Assembly: GCA_013146195.2 (NCBI GenBank) | Contig: CM028380.1 | Coordinates: 86,306,049-86,370,048 of the forward strand | Length of the DNA stretch: 64,000 bases | DNA from: Codonopsis lanceolata | Lineage: Eukaryota > Streptophyta > Magnoliopsida > Asterales > Campanulaceae | Direction: 5' to 3' | In this document: piece after piece, positions 32,396 to 45,836 of the stretch | Position numbering within the stretch: position 1 is the first letter of the stretch | How the letters are laid out: each line of letters opens with the position of its first letter | The notes under the pieces: generated by a model | Seen by the model: only the letters and a program-made list of their open reading frames with translations | Databases searched by the model: none | Told to the model about the DNA's origin: nothing | Translations under genes and position numbers: made by a program

Positions 32396-33124
32396 TTAAG
32401 GGTAAGTCGGACCGGTCCATTTTGTCAAGTTTGTAACCCCTCTATTCCCCCAATTTTTACTAAAGTTCATTAAATGTGGACGCATCAGAAATAACAACAG
32501 GAATTATTTCAAGTAGAAAGCAAGAAAATAAGAAAACTCAATTTATTATCAAAACTGTCGAAATAAATGTTTAAGAGGGTATTTATATGCCCTAAACACA
32601 CCAAACCCTAAAAGGAAAAAATAAATAAAAATAGACGAAAAAACTTGAAATCTTCCAAGGCAGTAGATTGCTTAAACAGAGTTTTTGGGCTTAAAACGAA
32701 CTCTTCACCGGGGTAAACCCGATGAGTCTTGTAGAATTCATCGAGAGCTTCGATTTGATATGCGGTGGGCCCGTAATTCATTCGGACGAAAGTTATGTTC
32801 CGATTAAAGTTACGTCGACCGTTAAATGATTCCTACTAGTACATAACGGAAACTAACGGAAAATTGTGAAAATTACCCGCCAAACTAACTTTCGAGAAAT
32901 TCTTTGTTGGATCACCTAAACTTTGAACTCTTTCCTAAAGCTTTTCTTAAATACGTCTCGGCCACCTGTTCTACATCAAATGTTCAAATCGTCTTCTTGA
33001 AAAGAGGATTGGCCTGACCGATTGGAAAAAAAAAAAAAAAAAAAAAAAAAGGGAGGGACTCAAGGGGGTTATAAACTTGTGAATAGGGACCGGCCCGTAA
33101 TTTATCATTTTCTTAATTTATTTT
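32396..33124. other. non-coding part of the CACTA interval
   Basis: No gene is seen. It contains an A-homopolymer at about 33027-33050. The sequence up to 33124 continues on the far side of the solo LTR at 36887. Confidence 0.4.
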
Positions 33125-36100
33125 TGTGACGCCCCGCTCCTTCGTTGTCTCGGTTTGCGTGCTATACTTGCACTTCTTCCTTTTCAATTGTAAGTTTGGG
33201 TTGCGAGAGGGTCTAGATATGTTTGAGAGACCATTTTTAAGACCAAAACATTGATTAAGAGACTCTATAGTTGTTGACTTGCTAAAGTCACAAGTCGTGC
33301 CTCGAGCGATAGTCGAAATCTGCGACGCATTGATGGTTTGCTTGCGTTTTGTGTTCGTGACCTCGGTTTGGGTCCTAGACCTCTTTAAGATGGTTTGTTA
33401 ACATGTTTAGATGCATTAGACTTCAAGTTGGAGGTGTTCCTTAAGTCTATCGATGATTTGGAAGTTTTGGAGATAGCGTTCGTCTCTATCGCGTAGTTCG
33501 GGAATCGCGTCGGCATCGCCTCTCCTTTGGGATTCTTATTTCCTAAGTTGTTATTCAACTTTCTAGAAGTGTTTAAGCTTCTTCATTAGCCCTTAGACTT
33601 GCCTTAAAGTCTCCTTTTCGTTGCTCGTTCGGTTGCGAGTTCATTCGTCGTTCGGAGTTGCGTTGTTGCACCCCTTCCTGCTTCCGGTCCGCTCCGAGTT
33701 GTTTCGGGGAGTTGTTCGGTGCGTTCCGACTTGTTTTGAGTAGGGTTAGACCTTAGAATGGTTTCCCAAAAGTTTGGGACCATTTAGATCAAGTTTGAAT
33801 CAAGTTTTAGAGATTCGGAGCCGCATGATTGTGAGGCGCCCGCCTCAAATCTTGAGAGTAATTGCTGAATGGTCTGAACTTGGGAGAGCCTCAGTTGTTG
33901 AGGCGGCCGCATTGGGTGGCCGCCTCACACCTTGTTTGTTAGGGATGATTTTCTCTGTTCGAAATTGGACGAATTGTACACTTCAAACCCATATCTAAAC
34001 CTATCCTAAACCTCCCTAACCCTTCCTACTTAAGTCCTAACATCTCTAATTAGTTTTTAATGATGAGCTAAGAGTTCATTAGTGACCAATTAAGCCACAA
34101 ATCAGATTAGAAAAGGGACCACAAGTTGTTGACACTTGTCCCACTCAAAATCTAGACCTATATCAACCACATTTCAGGTTTTTGACCCTCATTCTCACCC
34201 TCCCTCTTCCAAAAACGAATTTCACCTTCTCTCTAGTTCTCCCATGGTTTCTTGAGGTCTTCATCTTCATCCTTCATCATCCATTCATCATTTGCCCAAG
34301 GGTCCTTCATTAAAGTTGTAGAGCTCAAGAAGGGGAGCATTTCCATCCGATTGGTTTCCTTTATTGCTTTCTTTGGTGTGTATCAAGTAAGTTACTTCTC
34401 CTTCTTTTGATTTTGTACTCATTGATCCTAAGGAAAACAAACTCTATGCTATTTGAGGTCAATGAGTACACATACTTGCCTTGTATGATTTTAACTTGTG
34501 ATTGGAGTATGTGAACTTGTTAAGAGCATGTGTAGGATGAATCCTATGATTATTGAAGTATATTGTTACCTTTCATCTTGTGTTTCTAGGGTTGTGAACT
34601 TACTAGAAATCATGTTTACATTTTATTTGAGTTTATTTTGATAGTAGGCATGAGATTGAGAATTTAGAGGTGTAACCTCACTAGGCAATGTGTAAATGAC
34701 CATTCAATTGAAAGTATGTGATTTCTAAAATGGGTATAAGATCTTGTTTAGTCCTATGGATTTTAATCTAGGGAGTCTAGCCCAAAATGATTGTGAGGAA
34801 ATTGTTGTAAATGTGAATGATATGTTGATTTGGGGATTTACGAACTAGGCACTTAATGTTGTGTGACAATTAAGACTTAATAGAGTTGTTTTAGGTTCAA
34901 TATCACGTTGGAGAGCATTAGGCTAAACCTACGATGTTCGGGTTTGGTTGGTCTTGATTATGAGTATCAGAGCATCTTGGTTTGTGTCCCATTTGTGACA
35001 CCCACGCTATAGAGGTTGATTGAAGATTTATTTAGGGGCGTGCTTGTTAGGGCACGGGCATTAGAGATCAACCTATGATCTCGTATTTCTTTAAGAAATG
35101 ATTATTTGAATGAGTTCTCTTTTTAGGAAATTGGGTTCGTGTGCACATGAAAGCACTTGCGAGGCTATGACTACAGCTTAGTTGATACCCGTGAGTTTGG
35201 CTTTGAAGAAGTCGAACATATATAACCGTTGGGACTATGGTTGAGTCCGGTGTACCTTTAAGTGAGGATAAATGCTAAGTATGGATATATGATTGTTTTT
35301 AGACTAAATAATAGTCTTTGGTTTCATCCAGAGTAGAGGCGATAGTAGACCTCCGTTATGATCTCTTGAGCTTATATGCTACGTTTGTTTGGGTTGCGAC
35401 TTGAGGGTCATGAATACCTAAATAGGTGGTTCTTGGACTAAGCGAATAGGTTGGTTGGTTTTGTTAAGTGTGTACAATATGTGCATTGTTAAAATTGGTG
35501 TGTAGAACTTTATGTCCTACTTGATTTGATATGTCCGCTATGATCGGTCTTGGTTCTTGTTTGAGCATGAGAGTAATTATCTACTTGTGCATTTCATGAA
35601 AGCCAGTGGCATTATTTGGATTTGGTTTTTATGTCGGGGTAGGGCGATACATCGCCTATACGAATCGTAAGATTCGTATTCGCTATGGATCGCCGTGCAC
35701 GGGACCTCACACACCCTCCGTTGTTGGCCGCAATGATGGGAAGTAGCCCCTTTGCCCTTTAGTATCGGTTAAGTGCCGCATTGGCTTGCTAGCTAAATCG
35801 AATGATTCTCGATGAAAGTCGATGCACTCACAGAGCATCGATGTTGCACGAACCAGTAACATTGTGTATTGCAGGAGCAACACAACAATTATATGGGTAC
35901 CTTCTCTATCCCTTATGTGGCTTACTATGAGCACCTATATGAAAGATAACGTGCTATGTGAATTATGAAGTTTATGATACTTGATGACTTAGTACAAGTT
36001 ATTGTTGGTATACGATTAAGATGCCATGAGATTATATATGCTTATGCATTATGCCATGCCACGCCATGCTATGCCATACATTGCATTTAGTAACTTCTTG

Positions 36101-36886
36101 GGTCATTATGACTCATTTCGTGTGTTTGTTTTCCTTAGTTTTTGCGAAGCTCGTTAGTGCGTGTTGAAGCTTCGGGCACTTGATCGATAACAGGTGGTCT
36201 TCCGGGCGATAGCTTGGGGTTATTAGTATTGTTGTATTTGTATTTTGCGAGATACGGTTGTGAAGTTATGTAAACTTTACTTGGGTAGTTATGTTAGTAT
36301 TCCATTGTCGTTATTTTGGTAGCCGACGACTTGTTGAGTCATTTGTTGTATTTATTAGAAGTTATTTTGTTGTCTTTCAGAGCAAGGTTTTAGCTCGCTT
36401 GTTCTAGTATTATGTTATTCTTTGTTTCTATCCGACAACTTTAGTCGAGAGACATTGGTTTAGTGGTCGGTATTTTATCTCTTACTCTTTTTAGTTAATG
36501 TATTCCTCCGGCATGTTATAGCCGTAGAGTTGTTGTTTATTAGGTTGGGTTCTTGTTGCTTCGCCGGCCTCAGGTTGCCGATGGTTTGTTGTCCGTGCGC
36601 AATGTTGCGTCACGCGAGTCGTAGATTTGTCGAGAGATAGTCGTCTCTCAGACTTGTATCCTTAGTTTATAATTATAGGTTTTGGTCCCACTTATGATTT
36701 GCTTCCATGATTTTTTTTAGTTTTTAGTTGTTAGTTTCGCCGTTATGGCTTTACATTCTGTTTAGAGTTTGTGGGTTCAACTCTTGACTCGCACCACTAC
36801 GCTTAGCGGGTGCTTGTCCGTCTTTTAACTCGTCTTGACGGCACGACCTCGTGATTCCGCATTGGGGTCCGGGTCGGGTCGTCACA
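33125..36886. repeat. solo LTR (3762 bp) with 5-bp target duplications
   Basis: Starts TGTGACGCCCC and ends GGGTCGTCACA, so the termini are inverted TGTGACG/CGTCACA. It is flanked by perfect ATTTT duplications at 33120-33124 and 36887-36891. There is no primer site, polypurine tract or pol inside, and the few short frames are not conserved-looking. Several kb with TGTGACG...CGTCACA ends is typical of long chromovirus (Tekay/Del-type) gypsy LTRs. That lineage call is inference. A solo LTR with intact duplications means one insertion followed by LTR-LTR recombination. Confidence 0.8.
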
Positions 36887-37791
36887 ATTTTACAGCCGCC
36901 TTAAACCCTTGGCGCTTAATCAGAAAACGTATTTGGGCGGGTTCTCAATTTTCATCGCTCTCTCTCGCGCCAATTTTCAGCTCTCTACCTTGTTCACGCC
37001 GCTACCAATTCATCAAAACCCCAAAATATTGCGTTTGCCGTTTAGGGGAAGACCAGGTTTCCTACACCCCCAAAAAATTGCATTGAGGACTACACAATAG
37101 AGAAGATTCACTGTGGAATTGAAAGGTATGCCCTAATTGTTTAACAATTTCTCACCTTGTGAATGGTAGCCATGTGATTAACAAAATTCTATTCACCAAT
37201 GTTTCTAATAAACAATTGCTCAAAACTAACTCCAACTGACTATATGGCCTAGTTTTTGGATAAACAATTGCTCACTTTGTGAATGATTTCCATGTGATTA
37301 ACAATTTTTATTCCCCGTTTTTTTCGTAGTAAACCTTTGCGGATGAAAATCATGTGACTAGCAATTAGTTTATTGGTCTTAATTCAACCCTAATGTGTAT
37401 ACATACTTTTTAATTTTATAATTTTATTATGTTGCATCCTAAGCCATTATTCAGGGTAATTATGCTGCTGCCATTATGCTGATGCTCTTAATTCAACCCT
37501 TATGTGTATGCGCATAGCAGCCATCCATTGGTTTAACAATTGCAAATGTAAATGTTGTGTCTTCTTAACAATGATATAAGTGCATACTGAATGCAACTTT
37601 GGGATCTACCAAAAGTTAATACCTAGAAAGGCGCTCAGTTAATTCTCCATGCCGTTTGAGAACATTTGAAACTGCCAGGAATAAACTTAATTTCTTCAGC
37701 TCAAATTAAGAAAAAAGATATCCAAAGACAAAAAGAATGAGTAAATTATTACATCTAGCCCGTGTAGTCTCCAATCGTACATCTTCCTCCT
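36887..37791. other. CACTA interval with a possible 5' exon
   Basis: 36890-37125 has GC-richer, CT-rich sequence with an AAAGGTATG donor-like site near 37123, which could be the promoter-proximal exon of a CACTA gene. This is weak. The rest is AT-rich and non-coding, with repeated CACTTTGTGAATG- and CATGTGATTAAC-like segments (37150-37350). Confidence 0.3.
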
Positions 37792-38080
37792 TGTTAATTT
37801 TTGTATTTGGGTTAAATGTGTTTAGGGTAGGCTGCCGGACCACCACCATTGTCGGTGGTGGCCGGAGGTTATTGAGAGAAAGAGAGACGCAGTCACGACA
37901 ATAGGAGAGAATATGCAGTAGGAGAAAAGAAGGAAGAGAGAGAAACTATTTTATTGAAAGTGAATTCTCTACAAAAAATAAAACTATTACATCTATATAT
38001 ATATCCAAAAACAAACTAATGGACTAACTAACTAATGGGCTCAAATGGGCTTACATTGAAATGAGCCTATATTTTCAACA
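37792..38080 (-). repeat. 3' LTR of the short-LTR element (289 bp)
   Basis: Differs from its partner at 40310-40600 by only a few substitutions and a TA-run length change. It includes an AGAGAGAAAG tract and a short TA run. Confidence 0.85.
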
Positions 38081-38091
38081 CACCCCCTCAA
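38081..38091 (-). promoter_or_regulatory. polypurine tract of the short-LTR element
   Basis: GAGGGGGTG on the reverse strand immediately precedes the 3' LTR, the usual plus-strand priming site. Confidence 0.6.
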
Positions 38092-38989
38092 CTCGAACAT
38101 GCAACTATCGTGAAATGATCGAGTTGGAGAAGTGCAAACAAGTGAGTCTCAATGGACCGGGCCTCTTGGGCCAATACACATCAAATGAGCCTATACGGCA
38201 AATGAGCCTATACGGCAAGTGAGCCTATACGGCAAATGGGCCTCTGTGGACCAGAGTAGTAACAATCTTTATCAAGATGTCAATCAGGTTGATCGAAGCC
38301 CAAAAACGGATCACCTCGAACACTTGTAGTAGATGTAGTGCAAGTTGATCGGAGCCCACAAAACGGATCACCCCGAACACTTGTAGTGGATGTTGAGAAG
38401 CCCAAACAGGAGCCAATCCCCGAAAAGCTTGCTCGATCAATGGCTAGTAGATGACGAAGGAGTATCCAAAACGAACTTTTATGTCCTAAAGATTACATCC
38501 TTAATCCAATAATGTGAATCGGACACCGACCACACAGTGATAATGAAAACCAAGTCAACATTTGACTTTGGTCAAATCAAAGAAGTTCAAACAAGAACAT
38601 CTCGTAGAAGGCAATGAGAAAGTAATTGAGTCTCTTAACCTTGATAATTTGAGAGAAAGAAACTCGGATGGAACATTTTCCAAAGAATCAGATTGTAGAA
38701 ACTCGACCAACCATATAATTGTGTTGGTCGGCAATGAATTCTCCGAAGAATGCTAACAAAATCGGAGAGGACAGTGAGATAATCGATTAAGAATTTCCTT
38801 TAGAAATCTTGAATTTCTTGAGTGTTTGAACAAGAAGATTTGATTGTAGATGATCGGGACAAAACTGAATGAAATTTTGAAGCAGGCAATGCAAGGAGTA
38901 TTTGACTTGGGCCTGCTTTGTCGGGCCTGAAGAAGTGAGGCCTTGGTCATGGAAATTGTTCTCGGATAAAGATTGACCAGAGTGGGAGC

Positions 38990-39545
38990 TCATAAACGCA
39001 TTTTGTTAATCCTTTGACACTCCAAAATGGTGTCCATTTGGCATTTGATAACAAACATCTAGCTCTATCCAACCTACGCTGATTGGAGTAGATAGCAACA
39101 AAAGAATTAGCAATTGGCAAATTCCATTCAGCTCCATTACGAATAACCCATCCAAGAATTTGGGCTGCAAGTTTCTGCGATAACCCATTAGCAAGAATTG
39201 TAGAAATGGCAATTGAGTCTGGCTCATGCCCATTTTGTATCATACACCGAAAAATATACAAAGCATCGGCTAAAAGCTCGTGTCTAATATATCCAGTAAG
39301 CATTGAATTCCATCTGAAAGTACAATGCCAATGCATCTTCATACAGACCCAATTCAGCATAACCCGATATAAGCTAGTTCCAGGGAAAAGCATAAAGGTC
39401 TCTATCGGACATACTATCGAACACCTGATGGGCTACATCAATGAGCCCATTCGTCGCATACAGAAGGTTTTAAACTGCCGGACTTCTTGACCAAGATCTA
39501 GATCTGGACCGGGACCTTGATCTGGAGGAATTGTTTGTAGACATC
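38990..39545 (-). pseudogene. captured pentatricopeptide-repeat (PPR) gene fragment
   Basis: Reverse-strand frames read YATNGLIDVAHQVFDSM, ISGYAELGLYEDALALYFQM and, in the next frame, LTGYIRHELLADALYIF and QNGHEPDSIAISTILAN. These match the ~35-residue PPR helix-pair pattern (GxxxxAxxxF, then WNxLIxGYxxxGxxxxALxLFxxM). A stop follows FPWN and a frameshift joins the two parts, so it is not functional. PPR proteins are organelle RNA-binding proteins encoded by host genes. Finding this inside LTRs, with primer site and polypurine tract outside, indicates capture by the retroelement. Confidence 0.7.
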
Positions 39546-40296
39546 GCTCAGCCATAACATAAAACACACAGAAACTCCAGATCCTCATAATCGCAAGTGG
39601 GCCAAGGAAACAAGGGCCAAGAGTGTCAAGAAGCCTATCAGAAAGAACGGTAGGGTGAAAGAAATTGCTCAGCAGTGAGTGTGTATGAAACAATCTCGCC
39701 GGCTTCCCCCCTTCGAATTCTGTCAAAACAACAGATGCGATCAAACTTAGACACGGCGAAGAAGAGGTGTACGGTTCAACACCAAACGGACTAGTCAGAT
39801 AGAGATGGAACCACCATGGAAAGCTCTTGGAATCCAAGGTTAGTCAGGATCGGCTCGAATAGTGATGTCGGAGAGACGGACGAGTCGTGGAGATCGTGAG
39901 AGACGAACGACGTCAGTCTTGATTCTCCGGCAGTAAAGCTTATACTCTAAAGAAGTTGAAGAATTCGACCGGCATTAACTCTCCGGCTGCCATTATTTTG
40001 GCAAATTTAGATTTCGACTTCATCCTCTATGAATTACTCATACTGAGGTTGGGAGATGGAGATGGAGAGGGAGAGGGCTCTCCAGTTTTCAATCTTTTAT
40101 TCAATACAGCTTTCGATTCCATCCCTGATGAACTTGACGGCTCCATGGTTCTTGAAGTTGACCGCGATGCCGATGAGTTACTCATTCTGAGAGAGGGGGA
40201 GAGAGAAAGAAATATCGTCAGATGAAGAAGAGCCGCTCACAGTTTGCGAACCCTTCTGGTTCTTGAACAAGGATCGATTTGATTCAATGGCTCCAT

Positions 40297-40309
40297 GGCT
40301 CTGATACCA
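40297..40309 (-). promoter_or_regulatory. primer binding site (initiator Met tRNA)
   Basis: TGGTATCAGAGCC on the reverse strand directly abuts the LTR end at 40310. It identifies the element as copia-type and sets its orientation. Confidence 0.88.
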
Positions 40310-40600
40310 TGTTAATTTTTGTATTTGGGTTAAATGTGTTTAGGGTAGGCTGCCGGACCACCACCATTGACGGTGGTGGCCGGAGGTTATTGAGAGAAAG
40401 AGAGACGCAGTCACGGCAATAGGAGAGAATACGCAGTAGGAGAAAAGAAGGAAGAGAGAGAAACTATTTTATTGAAAGTGAATTCTCTACAAAAAATAAA
40501 ACTATTACATCTATATATATATATCCAAAAACAAACTAATGGACTAACTAACTAATGGGCTCAAATGGGCTTACATTGAAATGAGCCTATATTTTCAACA
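40310..40600 (-). repeat. 5' LTR of the short-LTR element (291 bp)
   Basis: Partner of 37792-38080, with TG...CA ends adjoining the primer site. Confidence 0.85.
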
Positions 40601-41263
40601 TTCCTGCATAAAGTTCTATAATAAAGCAGAATGAATAATTAGAATACCAAAAACATTCCATTATCAACTAACTTAGAAATAGAAAAAAAACTAAGCAGAC
40701 TCCCCGTAGCAATACAGACAAGAAGTTTTTCTGTATAGCAATATAGACAATAAAACTAAGTATTTAGAAAGGAAGACGGAAAGTGTATGGCCCTTTATTG
40801 GAACCTTTACCAAACAAAACATAAATGGTCTACAAAATGCTTAATGCCATTCAGTAATAAAAAACAATTGTTAGTCAATGTTTATGTTAAAAAAAGTTGA
40901 ATTCCAAATTGGCATATTACTTAGAAATCAAAAACCCGCGCTACTTTACTCCTTTTCTACTTAATCTACCACTATCAGTTACTTAAATTACTCTCAACTA
41001 CATCACTACTTTGCGGGTGCATGAATTTAAACAGTTTAAAATGAATTTCTTTGTGAATAACAAGCTTCTCCCATCCAAGTCCCATAAACACCAGTTGAAT
41101 CTCAAGAGTCAATGAGGGGAAATAGTGAAATTCTTGGAAGTGGCAATCTCTCTAAGCAATTTCCTTGTTATAACATTTTTATGGAAATATAGCAAAATAA
41201 AAGGGATTTATTAATTCATAAGCTATGGGAGATTACAGATCACACTTCTTTTAATCGGTAGTC

Positions 41264-41302
<39 letters not shown>

Positions 41303-42245
41303 AGATATAAACACAAACACACATACATGCCATCCGCACATAGAGTAGCATCCATAACCGTTGCAGTATGAAGTAAAGTGGTCTCAGAACCTATATATCC
41401 CAACCAATTTATAATATTCTACCCACAAAACCTAGACCAGGTCTATTCTTTTTTTTTTTTACAACAAAAAGTGATATAACAAGGCCGTGGAGACCTCTCC
41501 CACGGACCCTTGCCGCCTTCAGCCATTGAACCACCCTATGAACAATTTACATTATCAACGAGAAAAAAACTAATCAAGACACAGTAATCCAGTTCATGTT
41601 ACTTTCATAGTTTCATTATTACCAACCGATCTTCGTTTAAATTTGTGGTGAGTTAAATGTTAATTCTTAGATAGATCGACTCGAAAAATCTAATAATGAT
41701 GTCTAAGCATGTCATTTACCTGATATCGTTTCATTTTCCCATTCTTTTGAAGTTATTAAATTCAATTAAGGAACACAGATTTCGTAGCAAATGGGCAATC
41801 ATTGGTGTTCAAGTGTTCAACCGATTAAGCACAAGAGACCAAGCAAACGCCTTAAGTTTGTACAGAACCTTGGATTTCCAAATGAATGTTGCTATAGGAA
41901 AGGCGTATGACAAATTATTTGTGTGAATCTTAAGATGAGCGTTCACATAATTTATTTTTTACTTATGCAGGTCTAATTTCACTAGCTATCACTTTGCTTG
42001 GGAAGCTGCCAGTTCAATAACCAGCCATTTACTTGTACTTCAAGAGGTATTTTGATTTCTATTGCCTATTACTTTTACATGTGGCATATATATGTATTAT
42101 TTGTTTTACTTTATTTTTTCTTCTGTTAGACTGCTATTTATGGGATATTGGTTGGTTGTAATCTACTCTAGGATAATTGCTTATATTTTTACTAGTCAAA
42201 TATGCCACTAACATACAACTACTTGCTCAGTTAAGGAATAACATC
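40601..42245. other. upstream of the CACTA transposase gene
   Basis: No coding sequence is supported. A (CT)n tract lies at about 41275-41300 and a T-run near 41451. It may contain promoter or 5' intron sequence of the transposase. Confidence 0.4.
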
Positions 42246-45200
42246 ATGGATAGAAGTTGGATGAATTTGTCAAGGGTGAGCATGGGATACAAGAAAGGAC
42301 TCGAAGAGTTCCTTGATTTTGCATTTTCTTATATTTCTTTCAAGGATCAGATTTTATGTCCTTGCATTAAGTGTGGCAATGAAGCATGGGTGAAACGAGA
42401 GGAAGCAAGGTGTCATTTGGTGTGTGATGGGTTTATTAATGGTTACACATGGGTTGATCCTCCTAAAGATGGGCCCTCTGTTGAACTACCATCTCAATCT
42501 CCATTGGAAGCTCTTGATGACATGCAAGGATTGGTGCATGATGCTTTTGGGATCTTAAATGAAGACGAGTTCGAAGATAACGTAGAAGAAGAGGTAAGAG
42601 AGGAGCCTAACGCAGAAGCAAAGAAATTTTATAAATTGTTAGAAGATGCTAAAACAGAATTATATCCCGGTTGCAAATCCTTCTCGATACTTTCTTTCAT
42701 AGTAAGACTCTTTCATATCAAGTGTCTTGGTAAATGCAATGATAAAGGGTTCACCTTGCTACTTGATACTATAAAGGAGGCATTTCCAGATGTTTCTTTA
42801 CCAAAGAACTTTTATGAAACAAAGAAGGTAATTAAGGGATTGGGGCTTAGCTATGAAAAAATTGATGCATGCCCGAATGATTGCATGTTGTATTGGAAGT
42901 CTGATGTAGGAAAGGATAAGTGTGATGTTTGTCATACATCTAGGTATAAAGAACCTGATAATAATGAGTGTGAGTCTGGAGATAAACCATCTTCATCAAA
43001 GAAGCGTAAGAAAATTGCTGCAAAAGTCTTGCGTTACTTCCCACTAAAGCCAAGATTGCAAAGGTTGTTCATGTCATCAAAAACAGCCTCCTATATGAGA
43101 TGGCATGAAGAAGGTCGTACTAAAGATGGTTTCATGCGACATCCAGCTGATTCTCCGGCTTGGAAAACTTTTGACTATGAAAATCCAGATTTTGCTAAGG
43201 AAACTCGCAATGTCAGACTAGCAGCATCTAGTGATGGGTTCAACCCATTCCGCACTATGAGTGTTTCTCATAGTACATGGCCAGTTGTGATGATACCCTA
43301 TAATTTACCACCTTGGATGTGCATGAAGCCCACTTATTTTATGTTGTCATTGCTTATACCAGGTCCTTCTGCTCCTGGGAATAATATAGATGTTTATTTA
43401 CAACCTTTAGTTGAGGAGCTAAAGGAATTATGGGATGTAGGGGTAGAGACATATGACGCATCAAAAAAACAAAATTTTCAAATGCGTGCATCACTATTGT
43501 GGACCATAAGCGACTTTCCTGCTTATGCTAATTTATCAGGTTGGAGCACAAAAGGTGAATTGGCATGCCCTTCATGCCATAAGGAAACTTGCTCTATGCG
43601 ATTGAGCCATGGGGGCAAATATCGTTACATGGGCCACCGGCAAAGTTTTTTTGGCTAATAATCATAAGTTTCGATCGATAAACGATCTTTTGATGGCACG
43701 GAAGAAAAGAGAAAACCACCACAAATCTTGACAGGTCCAAGATATTGAATGAGTTGGAAGGGTTCAATATTAAATTTGGGAAATTAGTAAAAGATAATCC
43801 CAAGCTTCCATTTAATTGGAAAAAGAAAAGTATATTTTTTCAGTTACCGTATTGGAAGGACAATTTGTTGCGTCATAATCTTGATGTGATGCATATTGAG
43901 AAAAATGTTTGTGATAGCGTTGTTGGGACATTGATGAATCTTGAAGGGAAGACAAAGGATCATTTAAAAGCTCGTCTCGATCTACAAAAAATGGGTATAC
44001 GACTGAACTTCATCCCTGAGAGGAAGGGAGCGGGTGTATCTTCCTCCCGCTTGTTTCTCGATGGATAAAAATGAAAAAGAGATATTTTGCAGTGTTCTCA
44101 AGAAGGTAAAAGTGTCGGATGGCTATGCAGCTAATATATCAAGATGTGTATGCACTAAGCCTCCAAAGATCTTAGGGCTCAAGAGTCACGATAGCCATAT
44201 TCTCATGCAACAGCATTTCCATTAGCTTTACGAAAAGTGTTACCTAAGCATGTGCTCGCCTTGATGAGATTAAGTGGCTTTTTCGAAAGTTATGTTCAAA
44301 AGTGCTTCACCCCGTGAGTTGATTAGACTAGAAAGTGAGATAGGTCATATACTTTGTGATTTGGAGAGGATATTCCCGCCATCATTTTTTGATGTAATGG
44401 TCCATCTTATCGGCATTTGGCGACCGGAGGCCAAGATTGTCGGGCGGTGCACTATCGCCGGATGTATCCAATCGAGAGGTACCTTTTAATCATGTTGCTA
44501 AGTACTTGGTTTTTCTTATTTCTTTATTATATTTTTTTGTATATATTTCAAGGTTGTACACTAAACATAAAATGTTATTAAACTTTTAGGTACTTGTCTC
44601 ACGTTGAAATCCTATGTTAGAAATAGGAGTCGTCCGAGGGTTCTATTGCGTAAGGGTATTTAGCCGAGGAGTGTGTAGCATTTCTCGCTCAATGTACTTG
44701 TCGATGATGTGCCGACAAAATTTAATATGACAAGTCGAAATTATGATCAAGGCGATTGTGAAGCAGACTACCTATCTTCTATGCCAGTCGTCCAATTGGG
44801 GTGACCGATGTAGCATTGGATCTTGAAACGTTGGCACAAGCACATTCATATGTGTTATTCAACTGTAAAGATGTTGAGAGATTCCTCAAGTAAGTCACTA
44901 TTATAATCAGTTACAATCAACCTTTAATTTTTTTTTTATTGATGGCATTTACATTTATCAAATTTATTATTAAACAGCGAACATAATCATTATGTCCGTG
45001 CTCATAATCCTCGAGGTCGCGAGCGTGATATTCAACTTGAGCATAGTGAAAAATTTGCTATATGGTTTTGAAGTCATGTAAGTAAAATAGAAAGCTATGT
45101 CCATACAAGCATCTTTGTGCCAATTCTATATGCGTTTCTTAATATTTTTTCTTTAAACCAGGTCGATGAGTTGTACAATGCTGGGGATGAACAAATTTCA

Positions 45201-45836
45201 GATGACTTAAGGATTTTGGCTAAGGGTCCTATTGAGATTGTGAAAAAATACAAGGGTTATATTATAAATGGTTTCGATTTCACATAAAAGAGTTTGGAGA
45301 GGTATAGGAAAACTCAAAATAGGTTATGCTTGATGCCATGACATCAAGTTTTCAAGCTCTAGAGATAACAATCAGTATTAGGGGATTTGACCTATTATGG
45401 GGTTTTAAATGATGTCATTGAGTTATACTATATAGAAAACAAAAAAATTGTTTTGTTCAAGTGCGACTGGATCTCAAAAGGAAAGAGGAAAAAGGAAGAT
45501 GAGAATGGTTTCACTCTACTCAATTTTAAAGGATTGAAGCCTCACAAGGAGCCTTTTGTGCTAGCTTCTCAAGTACAACAAGTATTCTATGTTGAAGATC
45601 CATTAAACAAAGGATGGCATGTTTTGGTCAAGACAACAGCTAGGGACACCTACGATATGATGGAACGTGACTCTGATGATGACATCGAGACATACTTGCA
45701 AAGCGAAGCATCCAATGGTCTTTCTCATGATGAGAATGAGGATGTTCATTGGATTAGAGAGGGTGTTAATGGAGCTACCGTTGACAAGGATATGGAGGTT
45801 ATAGATGGGAATGCAGATGAAATGGACATAACTTGA
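42246..45836 (+). pseudogene. CACTA transposase, Tnp2 type
   Basis: Starts MDRSWMNLSR at 42246, the transposase-associated N-terminal domain, with a CPCIKCGNEAW zinc-like motif. The Tnp2 domain runs from about 42700, with MLYWKSD, CDVCHTSRYK, RHPADSPAWK, NPFRTMSVSHSTWPVV, and DFPAYANLSGW with CPSCHKETC. After a frameshift at a T-run (about 43645) it continues at 43745-44068 with NLDVMHIEKNVCDS. A DUF4218 part follows (44230-44760; ELERIFPPSFFDV-like, split by a probable intron 44479-44589). A DUF4216 part ends at the TGA at 45834 (YYGVLNDVIELYY, VFYVEDPLNKGWHV). This is the standard En/Spm order. Several frame breaks make this copy inactive; it would otherwise cut and move CACTA ends. Confidence 0.88.

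Larger units (their letters stand above)
37792..40600 (-). mobile_element. short-LTR copia-type element carrying host sequence
   Basis: Near-identical LTRs at 37792-38080 and 40310-40600 start TGTTAATTTTTG and end ATTTTCAACA. On the reverse strand the 5' LTR is the one at 40600-40310, followed at once by the iMet primer site. A GAGGGGGTG polypurine tract precedes the 3' LTR. Flanking bases CTCCT and TTCCT are a probable target duplication with one mismatch. The 2.2-kb interior has no gag or pol but does contain a PPR-gene fragment, so it is a non-autonomous carrier element. The high LTR similarity suggests it moved fairly recently. Confidence 0.82.

Noticed and set aside
34200..35900. Possible genes inside the 3.76-kb LTR
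   Set aside because: Only short frames without motifs. The interval is fully explained as one LTR with target duplications.
38947..39837. A functional host PPR gene
   Set aside because: Only a few repeats, with a stop and a frameshift, and it lies inside a retroelement between primer site and polypurine tract.
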